Assembly: GCA_003991915.1 (NCBI GenBank)
Contig: RQTK01000149.1
Span: 423,495-487,494 of the forward strand
Source of the DNA: Elysia chlorotica
Lineage: Eukaryota > Mollusca > Gastropoda > Plakobranchidae
Reading direction: 5' to 3'
DNA length: 64,000 bases
Shown here piece after piece: positions 1 through 11,164 of the stretch. The translations under genes were made by a program, and so were the position numbers. The notes below the pieces were generated by a model. It was not told the DNA's origin, searched no databases, and worked only from the letters and a program-made list of their open reading frames with translations. Every line of letters begins with the position of its first letter. The stretch's first letter is position 1.

Positions 1-69
<69 letters not shown>

Positions 70-88
70 ATTATTATTATTATTATTG
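1..88. repeat. (ATT)n microsatellite
   Basis: Nearly pure trinucleotide array at the left edge of the window, with a few interruptions towards its right end. It probably continues beyond the window. Confidence 0.95.
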
Positions 89-289
89 TTATTATCATTA
101 AGTCAAGTCCCGTATAATAACAAGCAAATGTATCAGATCACACTCTGTATGCACGTTGTTATATCCTGAATACATGACGTGTTTGATGCTTTAAAACCGA
201 TCTATCAAGTTTTTTAATTGACTAATAATTTGTAGCTATTGATAAAATTTGAAAATTTAATTTGTTTTCTGAACAGAGCACATGGACTT

Positions 290-440
290 TAATCTAAATA
301 GCTCAATCCGTATCATATAATCATTATTTGTAACTAGAATTATTAAAGTCAAGGTTTTGATTTATAATCTAAATAGCTCAATTCGTATCATATAATCATT
401 ATTTGTAACTAGAATTATTAAAGTCAAGGTTTTGATTTAT
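290..440. repeat. 75-bp direct tandem duplication
   Basis: A 75-bp AT-rich segment beginning AATCTAAATAGCTCAAT occurs at about 291 and again at 366, with almost no differences. It lies in the 5' flank of the receptor exon. No coding potential was seen. Confidence 0.9.
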
Positions 441-1004
441 AAGTAATATGATTTCATTAACAGTTACATTAAGGTGACGAAGAACACACAAATGGGATAT
501 ATATTAAATTTGATTGTGCTCCATCCCAAACTTTTCCTGAACATTTTGCCCTTCGAATACTGAAACATTCTACCGAACTAGTTCGGTAGCCCAAGTTCCG
601 AGCAAAGGTGATACAAACGGGCGTTCCGAATTCAGACAGAGTTATACTGTGTAGGTTTTTCTTGGAAATTGGTGTATATCTCTTAAAAGTTACATAAACT
701 TCACAAACGTCAATAATTAGTATTACTTAACAGCTCTGCAGTGCTCTATATAAAATCATTGCCTGGCGAAATATAAATTATCGTGTTTAATGCCAGCCCA
801 AATTCCAAGCAGGGTTCATGCACAGTACCAACGATCGTTTCAAAGTAAGACAGAATTAAAGTTCTGTCTCAAATAAACAAACTTTTAAATAACCTTTTTT
901 CTGATAAATCATAGGCTCTATCTTTATTAAATTCTTAAAGTGAAGTTCGAAATTCGCCAATCTGGACGCCGGTCTAACAAACTTTCAACCAAAAGTTCAA
1001 CGGG
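441..1004 (+). other. 5' flank or UTR of the receptor exon, with an 18-bp palindrome
   Basis: Non-coding stretch before the receptor ATG. It holds a perfect 18-bp palindrome, TACCGAACTAGTTCGGTA, at 571-588. No convincing TATA box or transcription start could be fixed. Assignment as promoter or 5' UTR is by position only. Confidence 0.4.
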
Positions 1005-1382
1005 ATGCCGTTCCAAAAGGACTCAAACAATATGAAATTTCCTGGATCGGATTACCATTTCGAAAATCATGCGCCATCTAAACGCGGTTGTATAAACAGA
1101 CCAAGATGTGTCAAACCTTCTCAGTGTGTTATAATCCAGCTGCTCTTGCTCTCCACTGTGCTGTCGGGCGTGTGTCGAGCTGGGAGTTACACAAACGCCA
1201 AGTCCATCTTTGACACGCTGCTGTCCAGCGCTAACTACAACCCCAATGTCCGCCCACTGCTTGACCAGACGGATGTCCTGGACGTGTACATCTCCTTCAG
1301 CATCCTGTCCATTGTAGCGGTCAGCGACGTTGACCAGAGCTTCAAGTGCAACGGTCTGATGGCCTTGTTTTGGACGGATGAG
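1005..1382 (+). CDS. Nicotinic acetylcholine receptor-like (Cys-loop ligand-gated ion channel) 5' exon, partial
   Basis: Encodes about 126 residues from ATG 1005 to a splice donor GAG|GTAAGA. After a polar N-terminal stretch there is a hydrophobic signal-like segment (QLLLLSTVLSGVCRAG, about residues 45-60). The start of the Cys-loop extracellular domain follows: a helix with 'FDTLLSS..YNPNVRPL', a beta strand 'VLDVYISFSILSIVAVSDVDQ', then 'LFWTDE'. This order (xYNxxVRP, VxVxxxFxLxxIxxVD, WxDE) is the family's N-terminal signature. Such receptors are plasma-membrane pentameric channels gated by acetylcholine or similar ligands. The ATG may not be the native start, since a Met ten residues in is an alternative. 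No downstream exon (Cys loop, M1-M4) was recognised before the next gene, so this is either the first exon of a gene with a very long intron or an orphaned fragment. Confidence 0.75.
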
Positions 1383-1595
1383 GTAAGATAAGTGTTACAC
1401 TAGTACTGTAAATTTTTATTACTTGTTCGACCTTAGCGTTTCTTCAAGAATCTCGCTGGCCATGTTTTGGACAGATGAGGTAAGATAAGTGTCACACAAG
1501 CACTATACACTTTTATCAGTTGTTCGACCCTGGCGTTTCTTCAAGAATCTTGCTGGCCATGTTTTGGACGGACGAGGTAAGATCAGGTCACGTTA
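1363..1595 (+). repeat. 97-bp tandem repeat carrying exon end plus splice donor, three copies
   Basis: The sequence GGCC(T/A)TGTTTTGGAC followed by GA(T/C)GAG and GTAAGAT recurs with donor positions 1383, 1480 and 1577, an exact 97-bp period. The first copy is the true receptor exon end ('LFWTDE'). Copies two and three encode 'LAMFWTDE' and keep an intact GTAAGA donor. Reading past any donor meets a stop at once (GTAAGATAA or near equivalents). Confidence 0.9.
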
Positions 1596-1806
1596 TATTC
1601 AAAACGCAGACCTCCTTCTTCTGCTTATTGCACCAACCGACTGAGTTTCACATTCACTCTAATACATCATAGCTTTGCGTTGCCAAATATTTTCCAAGAA
1701 TGCTGGGTTGTGCACCAACAGGGCCTCGAACCGCCACCTTCTGCTAAATAGTCCAGAGCACAGACCAACTTAGCTTCATCTGGTGGTTTTACATCCCGCA
1801 TATTTC

Positions 1807-1920
1807 AGCAGAGAAGTCTGGATGTGCGGATGGGGATAACAGATAGTATTCGGATATTAGACGAGCAGAGAAGTCTGGATGTGGGGATGGGGATAACAGA
1901 TAGTATTCGGATATTAGACG
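1807..1920. repeat. 57-bp direct tandem duplication
   Basis: A unit beginning AGCAGAGAAGTCTGGATGT occurs at 1807 and 1864, with one or two differences. Its short open frames are fortuitous. Confidence 0.9.
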
Positions 1921-1944
1921 TCTACTTGTCATTCAAGAGCATTA

Positions 1945-2290
1945 ATCGACTGAGTTGCCAACTAGCGCAAATAGTAGAACGTTTAGCTCCCAATCTAAAG
2001 GAACCGAGTTTGAATCCATGCTGAGGCATATTTTTGTTAGATTTTGTTACCTACTGGTTGTGTCAGTGTCAGTTTAATGTGATCGGCCAAGTCATGTGTC
2101 CTGGTACTCCCGCGCTGTGACAGTGTGGGTACATGTAAAATTATCAGACGTTAGCCCTTTGATCTGTCCACAATATAGTCTAGCTGATAACCTTGTGCGT
2201 AGGGAAACCAACAAACCAAAGCAACCCTGGCTTACGCTGTACTGTGTTACTTTCTTTAATATAACAAGTAAGGCTGCTAACCTGAACTGA
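1945..2290 (+). mobile_element. tRNA-derived SINE copy
   Basis: A tRNA-like head (A-box-like TAGCGCAAATAGTAGAACG near 1965 and B-box-like GAGTTTGAATCC near 2007) is followed by a body with 'GTCAGTGTCAGTTTAATGTGA' character and a segment around 'TTATCAGACGTTAGCCC'. The same body recurs at about fifteen other places in this window, in both orientations. It is diverged and non-coding, with an (ATA)n tract just downstream. Confidence 0.7.
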
Positions 2291-2299
2291 CATAATAAT

Positions 2300-3960
2300 A
2301 ATAATAATAATGGATGATGTGGTAGGAGTGTCTGGCTTTGTCTCTGCAAGGCAAGGTGGGTGGGTGCCATGAAAAAGTGCGGGGTTCGAGCTGCAACCAT
2401 GCCATTTGGGGTTTCTTGTCTTTTCGTCATTTGTTCTATTTGTCGGTTTTTAGCTAGGCCTGTTTTATGGTTGCATCTTAATTTTCTTGTGACATAAAAG
2501 ACATAGTGGCAGCTCCAATTTCTGCCATGTTTCCTGATCTTTAATAATGTTCTTTTCTGCTCACCTGATATTCTTACCACATTGGTCAACGTATGTATTA
2601 TGTTACAGAGAAAACCAATATTCTTGTTGTACAATAAACCCCAAGCCTTTGACAGACCAAGAAAGTTTCAACTTATTTCAAAGTTAAGTTTATCGTGGAC
2701 ATTATTGTGACCATGTACAATCGTTACTAGTTGATTGTCAGAAGTCTGAAACCAAACAGCGCTGTATGCCCACTCAGCAGGACTCCCTCTTTTGGTCCAA
2801 CCTCGTATCGATTAGGCAGCCATTCCGGGCATAGTTAACTTAGTATAAATCCAATAAGAGTGGCATTATCCAGTGCGAATCGATTCCATATCGATGGTGT
2901 CATTTTTTATATCTTTTGTAAAACAATTTTTGAGCACATTTAACTCTCAGAAAGCCAACGGTTTTAATTCTGTAAACCGAATGATCCCGACAAGTCTCCT
3001 TTCTTTTCATGCATGGTGCTCACAATCGATGTAATCCCATCTTTTGTAAATCAATGTACCCAAACATTAAAGAGGTTTTTGATACCTATACCATACATAT
3101 CGTATTTTACTGGATACTATGTATAAAATTAATGAATTAAAGATTTTAAGGGAGACAACAAAATTCTACCAACTTTAAAACAACCACAACAGCAAAAAAC
3201 TGTTATCAAGAGCCATGTTGGTCTAACTTTACAACCGTATGAAGGCATTTTTAAAGGGGTGCAACAAAATACGAAAATCACTTTCAATGGAAAACAACCA
3301 TTATAAATATGGCCATATATGATCACAACTTAGAGTGATGTGATGATAGACACGATTGGCTGGGGGGCTTATTTTGTTATTTGTTCAGTTGTTCGGGGAT
3401 TATTTTCGTTGTGGGTTATTTTAATCGCTGCTGTTTTTTGTTAATTTTTTGAGTTGTTGGATGTTGTTTTAATGAGGGGGGGGGGCGTTTAGATTGTTTC
3501 TCTCTTTTTCTTTTCTTTCTTTTTTTTTTTTGGTGGGGGAGGGTAAAATGTTTCAGCACCAGAAGATAGCAAACACCACATAGTGCTACAAGCATACACA
3601 AAAAACGCACACAAACAGATAGGGGAGAAACATATAAGACATGCCAAGCCCACAGACCAATGGAGTTATAGAGACGGGTTACGTGCATTTTTTGTTCTTG
3701 CTTGTTTTTTGTGGTTTCTGTTGATGTTTTTTTTTATGTTCATTTGTTAAACCCCGACTGCCCGGGTGTCTCAGCGTGAAAAGACACACGCTCCGAGCTA
3801 CCAAATGGATACTAAGTACTGGTGCCGAACCTGCACGTTAAGTATTAGTTGTTTTGAAGTTATAGAATTCTATGAAAAGATAAACATCCATGATTTCTTT
3901 TCTTCCGTGAATTTTCAAGTACATTGTACCATGTTTATGAGACCACACGAGAAGAAAAAA
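2300..3960. other. Non-coding stretch, nothing recognised
   Basis: AT-rich sequence with short T-rich and G-rich runs. Open frames here are short and have low-complexity translations. No exon, RNA gene or named repeat was supported. Confidence 0.6.
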
Positions 3961-3962
3961 AA

Positions 3963-3966
<4 letters not shown>

Positions 3967-4023
<57 letters not shown>
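3967..4023. repeat. (GA)n microsatellite
   Basis: About 28 GA units. Flanking open frames that enter it are spurious. Confidence 0.97.
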
Positions 4024-4026
<3 letters not shown>

Positions 4027-4182
4027 TATGAACCATATTGAAAGGTGGGTGAGTGGTTATTGAATTCCACACAGTTAACACTTAAACATATCACACACGC
4101 ACACATACATTTAAATTGCATCAACTGCGTGATGCTAGCTATATCAAAGATCATAATTATAAGAGTGTATAGGATTGTTATT

Positions 4183-4276
4183 ATTTTTTTTTTTTTTTTT
4201 TTTTTTTTTTGGGGGGGGGGGGGGGGGGGTGATTAGAACAAGAAAACTGTGTGTTTCTGTTTGTGGGGGGGGGGGC
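4183..4276. repeat. Poly-T/poly-G homopolymer block
   Basis: A long T run passes directly into a long G run (about 4184-4230), with a second G-rich run near 4266. Such junctions are often mis-sized in assemblies. Confidence 0.9.
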
Positions 4277-4379
4277 GGGAGGGGGGGTGAATTACGAACA
4301 GAATACAACCCAACAAATCTTCCCCACACTTACTGAAGTAGCAGTACTGCCACCCACACTACATGAGTCTAGCTAAGTG

Positions 4380-4790
4380 AGCACACACGGTCCCTGTGAG
4401 TCTGTAGCAGAGAATCACTCGGAGACACAGCCATGTACATGCATCGTATAGTAGGCCATCCATAACGAACCACTCACTCCGGGCGCAACAGCAATCCCAA
4501 CCCGGGGAGCTGCACCAACTTCTGCTCCATTAAGGAATGGTAGAGCCCGTGCGATCCACACAACGATAACAGACTGGTGATACATGTAGAATCACAGCCG
4601 TCAGACATGGGCTCCGCGCGCCTGTGTAGGTTAGATCTATGGTGCAGATTCCGCCCCACCGTCCTAGTTTTCGCTATTGGCCCCGATACCGCAAGGCCTG
4701 TGGTGGTCCACAGTCGCCAGCCTCCGGTTGGACAGAGCGTTATACGTCTCCTAAGTTCTCTCAGGTGGAATCCTGAGTATTATGTATCAT
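4380..4790. other. GC-richer unassigned segment
   Basis: Base composition rises well above the surroundings. Both strands carry open frames of about 60-70 codons, but none has a recognisable domain. It could be a decayed transposon piece or an unrecognised exon. No function is proposed. Confidence 0.35.
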
Positions 4791-4901
4791 AGTAATGGTA
4801 ACATTTTCCCCTATAGGTCATCCTACACCCGTACATACATTCAGTACACAAGTGCAATTATATACTGCCATAACATGTTTTTGTTGGTTGTTTTTTTTTA
4901 G

Positions 4902-5025
4902 CGTGGAATTCCTATTCGAGCACGATGAGGTGCTGCTGCTGTCGAAGATGGAGCGAGTGGGAGGAAGGGCCTTCTATAGAACTGTAGAACTGTTTCTGGA
5001 ATACCCACTGGCACTGGCAAGCAAT
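4902..5025 (+). other. Exon-like open segment, unassigned
   Basis: After a T-rich tract ending in TAG at about 4901, an open frame with GC-rich codons encodes 'VEFLFEHDEVLLLSKMERV' and about 20 further residues. The acceptor-like context and codon use resemble an exon. It does not continue the receptor exon in phase (phase 0 would meet a stop within nine codons), and no clean donor follows. No family recognised. Confidence 0.25.
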
Positions 5026-5110
5026 TTTAAACAACAAAAACAAAAATATTTTAAAAGTTTTGATTGACGCTAATCGTGAAATGTCAGGACATTTCTCAAA
5101 TGATTCACAT

Positions 5111-5113
<3 letters not shown>

Positions 5114-5200
<87 letters not shown>

Positions 5201-5225
5201 GAGAGAGGGATCGAGAGAGAGAGAA
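5114..5225. repeat. (GA)n microsatellite
   Basis: About 50 GA units with two GATCGA interruptions near the right end. Polar Glu-Arg or Ser-Leu repeat frames across it are artefacts. Confidence 0.97.
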
Positions 5226-8200
5226 GGGTGGAGGGAAGGAAGAAGAGGAGCAGTTCTCAACTGACACGCCAGTGCAAATAAATGAACTAAAATAATCTTA
5301 AGAGTTCGACATAAGTATAATTGATTATATAGTTGTTGAGTTTGACGATCTTTAGTTTCAAGTTTGAGGCAGGATAAAGTAAATGCACACAATTGACATA
5401 TTACCGAGGCACCAAAGAAAAAATAACACTGTATGAAATCATAAATGAAATATGAAGAACTTAATACTGTACACATCAGTGATCATAGCTTTCCACCCGA
5501 TTAAGTCTACAGACAAAAGGAAACCATTCAATCCTTGTAGGCTGGAAGGAGAATCTCCATTCTACCGCCCCAGTCAAAGGCCTGAATGTTCAGTCAAGCT
5601 TGATTGCATCCGACCAGTGTAATTGCTGTGAACTGTTCGATTTGAAACTGTTGTCAGTCATGGTTGACCTTAAATCAACATAGGCTAAAAGGTTTCCTAA
5701 CCATGAGTGGCAGCCGTTGCCTCAAGTGGGTTATATATAACTTTTTTAAAAATCAACCCTTTCTTTGTTCTTTTTTTTTTTTAAGAGGGGGGGCTGGGGA
5801 AATACTCCAATTCATAAGGTACTTGAATCTTTAAATAGATTTTTTTTTTTTTCAAATGGAAAAGTACAGAAGTATTCAAGTATATGCCGTAGTAAAATTT
5901 GACACCATTTGCACAACAGTGACTAGAAGACCTCTCACTTAGAACCAAATGAACGCCATGGACAAAACATGTGGTTGGGCTCATCAATAGAACTGAATGT
6001 CAGGCCTTCAAACGCAATCTGTGCTTTTAACAGCTTCCGCAGACCAGGGTGCTCATGAAACGTTGTTCATCATATATTACACATATATTCAATTTTTGTG
6101 TTGATTTATCTGTTGAAGATATCCTAAAATCGTGATTAAAAGCAAACTAAGCTTGCAGCAATTATTTATATTCTATAGATTAATCTTTTGTTTGATTTCC
6201 TTTAGATACTTGATAGATATGAACTTGTGTTTCAGGTTTGAATTATTTCACTTTATGAACATTCTTTTCTTTCCGCTTCATCTCTTGGAAAACTTCAAAA
6301 TGTGTCTCCGCTTATCATACACCAATAATCAAGTATTTTTTATGACGCAACTGATCTTTCTTCAGGAAACAAAACAAAACCAAAATTAAAATGAAATTGT
6401 GAAAAAAAAGGGTTGCTATGAATCAATAAGAGTTAGAGGAAGAGGAACAGAATAGATGTTACTTCAACTCAAATGAAATGGCATGCTCAAATATCCCTGG
6501 TGTAAAGAAAAAGTAATTCTCTCACAAAAATTGATAAGTTTCAGCAAAATTGTTTGTTTTTAAAAGGTTGTGCACATTATTTCAATTCTATATATAAATC
6601 AAAATCCCTATAAAACAGACTCATAACAATTCCTGTACAGGTAAGAGGGGGACATCTGGTCCAACTTTCAAGGATAGTAACACAACATTTTGTAGGTGAA
6701 AAATAAAATTTAAGGGATATATATCGTTTTTTAAGAAATCCTCTTATTAAATGGAATACATATTTCAATTTATAATAGTACAACTAGCTCACTAATGAAA
6801 ACCATCATTAATCAGAAAAGCATGTCAAGGAGCAGAAAGAAAGATGGACTGTGGAGATGCTGTATATCCGAAAAAATGGCATAAAACCGAAAATAACATG
6901 CATTTTGTCACCTCGTATGTAAAATGTCTTTTCTCCTTTCTAAAATACTAAAAATACAAGTAAATAAATAGCATTGTAGGAATGAGCTAGGACATTATTC
7001 AAGCGGGGTGATTTTATTAAGGATGCACTCACCATCTCCCGAGTCGAGGTTCCTGCCAGTCGGGGAATCCTTCAGTCGTCCCTTTGGGTTGGACATGCCT
7101 TGGCCCACAAAGGCAAGGCCGAAACGTCCCCTTGATCTCTGATCACAAGGGGAGGCAAATCTTCAACTGGGATAGGAGGATGATTACACTACACAAAAGT
7201 CTGTTGAGGGGAAAAGAATTTAAAAAAATAATGTTATTCAAATTTCTATTACGAGTTGTCTAGTAAATATAGACTGGAAATTTGTGCAAATTATAAGCCT
7301 GATTAGTCTATGTGACTAAACCCAAACCATTCTCATCAGGTAAAAAAAAGTGTATTTAAATGTAACAATATATAATTATAAACTTCAGACACAAACGACA
7401 ATTTGGTTGAAAAATCAGCTATATTGATAAAAGAACATTCCAGAATGGGTACTAAAACCCAAGGGACATTGTTGTCATAAGCTGAGGAGGGAAAGTCCTG
7501 TAAAGTCTAGATTCCAGATTTCTCCTGAAATTTCACACCAATGAAAAAGTATTTTGCACTGATTATCAATGTCAACACTGTTTTGAATAGGACCTTATTT
7601 AGGCTTAGGAGACATCTAAATTTTGATCTTTGTGTCAAGAGGCCTGGAATAAGGGATGAAAAGTTTTTAAAAAAAAGTTTATATTAGCTTTTATAACGAT
7701 GATTCTTTTAAAAACGTACGTCTGTGTTGTTCCGTCGATATTTGTTGTGGGGTTTTTTTCAAAATGTATTACTATTTCATGTTTACAGACTCAGACTCAA
7801 GGACCAATAAAGACCTTAATCCTTGCCTTTACCTTGCAGCTACATAAAATCCAGATTAGAGCCGAGAGTTGCACTACCTCAATACTAATACTTATATGTA
7901 TAGCAGTTAGCACATTATTGACTGATGCATGCAGACACCTGTAAATGACAAGCATCAGACATTAGTTTGAGATGTTCTGCAACAGTGCCAAGTACTAAAC
8001 ATTTGATTCTTATTTTGCACAGTTTAATTTCAATGCTAAATTATATAACTATGTTTATATGATCAAGGTTCTCCACATCAGAGGACCTACAGAGGGATCT
8101 ATTCTTGCACATACAGCACCTCACTAAATGATGGTGTTTAAACAGTAACGCTATCATTTTAATGGTTTTGGTTTGCTGGTTTCTTAACCTCCGCAGAATT

Positions 8201-8600
8201 ATGAAGGCCGCCCCGAATGACCAGATGGCCAGTTTGGGGCTGGCAGGGGTGACTGGATGAGAAAAAAAAAAGGGGTGTGGCAGTAATGTTCACCTGGTTA
8301 ACTGATGATCTTAGTGTTGCACTGATATCGGCAATATTGTTTTTATTTCTAGTTATCAGTTCATAAAACAGAAAACATCTATCTCTATTTAGCTGAGAAG
8401 TTAGTTGATTTCACTATCTTGTTTGTTTCGGCTTTATAACAATCGTTTATTACTTTTGTGGGGGGGAATAAAGGGAGAAGCCAGTTTATTACCTTTTTTC
8501 TGCAGGTGGTCACAATAAAACTTTTCATTAATTTCTTTGGTGAGCCCATATACCCAAAGTTTCTCGCATATTGGATAAAGGAAGAACAAAGGATGAATGA
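5226..8600. other. Non-coding stretch, nothing firm recognised
   Basis: AT-rich sequence. A GC-richer patch at 7020-7160 may be a fragment of a dispersed repeat, but no frame or boxes identify it. No exon was supported. Confidence 0.55.
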
Positions 8601-8639
8601 AGGCCCACTACCAATGTCAGTTACTCAACACCCTTGAGT

Positions 8640-8945
8640 GCCCAGTCCAGGGGTGCTGAGTCAGTGAAGAGACAGAGTGCAGGGCCTTTAGTTTTCTCAC
8701 AGTTGTTGACGCATCTAGCTTTTTGGGTTAAGGCACGTCTATCACCATCAACCAGGCAACGACAGGACCAATAACATATGTTTTTGAATAGTTTTTAAGC
8801 GCTGCCACACAGGGAAAGAAAGGGAATTAGGACTTCTGTTACAGCCAATCACATTATAAAGACGCAACAAGTAGCGAACAATGCAGCTCTTTGGCTTCAA
8901 ACCTAGGACCCCCTGATATTTATAACCTCTGCTCTAATATATTGA
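8640..8945 (-). mobile_element. SINE-related repeat, diverged
   Basis: The right part (about 8800-8945) shows the body of the window's SINE family reversed: CTGCCACACAGGG, 'TTCTGTTACAGCCAATCACATTATA', then 'CCTAGGACCCCCTGAT' and a tRNA-head-like end. The left part is unplaced. It is strongly diverged. Confidence 0.5.
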
Positions 8946-11160
8946 GCTGTTTCTATCTTCATTTTTCCTACATCTATAGGATTGACAATCACAATCAGTT
9001 TTTAAAAGTAGATAAAAGTGTTCAGTGAAAGAATGTCAAACTTCTTACAGATTGAATTAATATGAATTACTGGTCTGATGAGATGAAATGTCTTCCAATG
9101 TATATTATGCATTGCGTTCAAAACATTGGTTACAACAATATTATCAGCGAAAATTTGGGCCCATTCAGAAAACTTTGAGAGGGATGGGGAGGAAGAATGG
9201 CCACGGATGCTCATGAGTGAGGAATAGATTAGAATTAGTATCTTGAGAATAGGGTCTACAGGATCTCGCTCATAAATTTATCACTCCAGTCCATGTATTG
9301 CATGGAAAACAGACACAAAAACCATAGAGAGATAGAGAGAAAGAAATGGTAAGAGTGAGAACGAAAGATGTTTATCGACACTAAAGGGCGAAGACTAGAT
9401 TAGAGATCTAGACAATGCAAGATCTAGCTAAATCTTATGTAGATAACAGCAAACAAACAAAAACGAGACTTGAGTCATAGCGCTGCTTTGTGTGCAGGTG
9501 GAGTGGAATTAATGTAAATAAATGACATGTTTTTATCCATAAGAGACAACATGTATAGACTTTTTTTTTTAGACCCAATGGCGGATCCGAATCCAGAAGA
9601 GAATCGCGACCAGTAGCACAAACCCGAAAATCCTGATTACTCCGGAAAACTTGCACCCATGCTATTAGCACTACATGTAGGGTTTTTTGTAAAATTTTAC
9701 TATATACACTATATTTGAGTGTTTTTGTTGAAATCAATTATTTGATCAAATATTTGAAATAAAGCTTTAGAAGCTCTTTCCTAATTTAACACTGCCTTGG
9801 TCTAAAGAAAAACAATTTACTGTCTTAAGCAGAATAATTGCAATACAGAATTTATAACCATAATTTAGATAGAAAAAATATGCCAGTGCATTATACTTAT
9901 AGCACAATTTGGACAAAACACTAGTTTATTTCTCGTTATATACATAGACTTAATCATTTTTACTATTATTAGATAGACCCAATAAATAATGATTTTAAAT
10001 TTACAAACAAATTTGGCTACTATCCAAACTGAGATATTGGATATTTCCCAGTTCATTATTGGTGCTATGTAAGGTATCTATAGATCTAAATCTAGAATCT
10101 ACATGTAAACCCTGTTACAGTGTTAGTGAATAAATTGAAACTTAGAGTGCCATTTAGAATATCTAGGCCTATATAAGGCTCACAGCATGGGTTTGGATTA
10201 GAAATCTCGATCTACATTACATAGATTTGAAGATTGCAGATAATCAACTTGATGAAGGCGGGCATACACCAAAGAAGAAGAAGAAGTTCATCGTTAAAGA
10301 TTTTAAAAGTATGACTGACATTGGTGCTTATTGTCTTTAGTCATTGACAGCTATGATAGTATTGATACCGCCTTATCTTCAAAAAACACAGAATGTTCAT
10401 GGGGTAATTTTAAAAATCAAATTTTGGGACGAGTTTCTGCGTTTAAAAAGGAAATAAGTAGATATATCTGTATGTTTATATGAAAATTACTTCCTGCTGT
10501 CGTACCGAGTAGAAAAAAGACAACATAGCTAGGAAATGTCAAATAAGATTAAAATATCTGATGTAAACAAAACATGCCTCAACGGCTACCGAATCCGCCG
10601 CCATACTGTGTTACATTCCGCTTCTTTGGATTGTGGGAAGGAAGGGAAGTAACTTTTGTTTACATTCCGCTGCTAAGGCGTACAGGGGAGATGACTAGCA
10701 TGAATGGAGCGAAAGTGTGTATTCCTTCAACAGGTTGCTGTTACACAAATGTACGATGACCCGATAATCATGGCTCTATTTAGAAACACTGTGTGCTATC
10801 GGGTTTGATATACAAAGATACATAAAAAAAATAAGCTGTTTTAATTATCTTTATTTGCTGTAACGGTGATTTTTTTTATCGTCTTAGGAATTGGTCACTT
10901 TGTTTTATTGTTCTTTTTATATATATATTATTGGGTGCGCTTCGTTCATCCAGGATAATAGGGTAGCAGAATATTAAAGTGAAATAAGGCGCTTCTCCCT
11001 TCGAAACATAGAAACATCATTATTTTAATATTGGCCGTTTTCATTTTCTATTTTTCCATTAAAAGAAATATTCCTGGTTCTAATAAATGATAGAGTTTTG
11101 TTTTTTTCAAAATGTTAAATTTCTTCGTGGACAAAACCAAAAACTCGCGCCGGGACTTTG
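8946..11160. other. Non-coding stretch, nothing firm recognised
   Basis: AT-rich. A GC-richer patch at 10,570-10,750 contains two copies of ACATTCCGCT and a 61-codon open frame, but no domain is recognisable. It could be an isolated promoter or exon, without further support. Confidence 0.5.
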
Positions 11161-11164
11161 AACA

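Noticed and set aside
4902-5025. Second exon of the nicotinic-type receptor
   Set aside because: The receptor donor is phase 0, and this segment in that phase stops within nine codons. No receptor motif is present.
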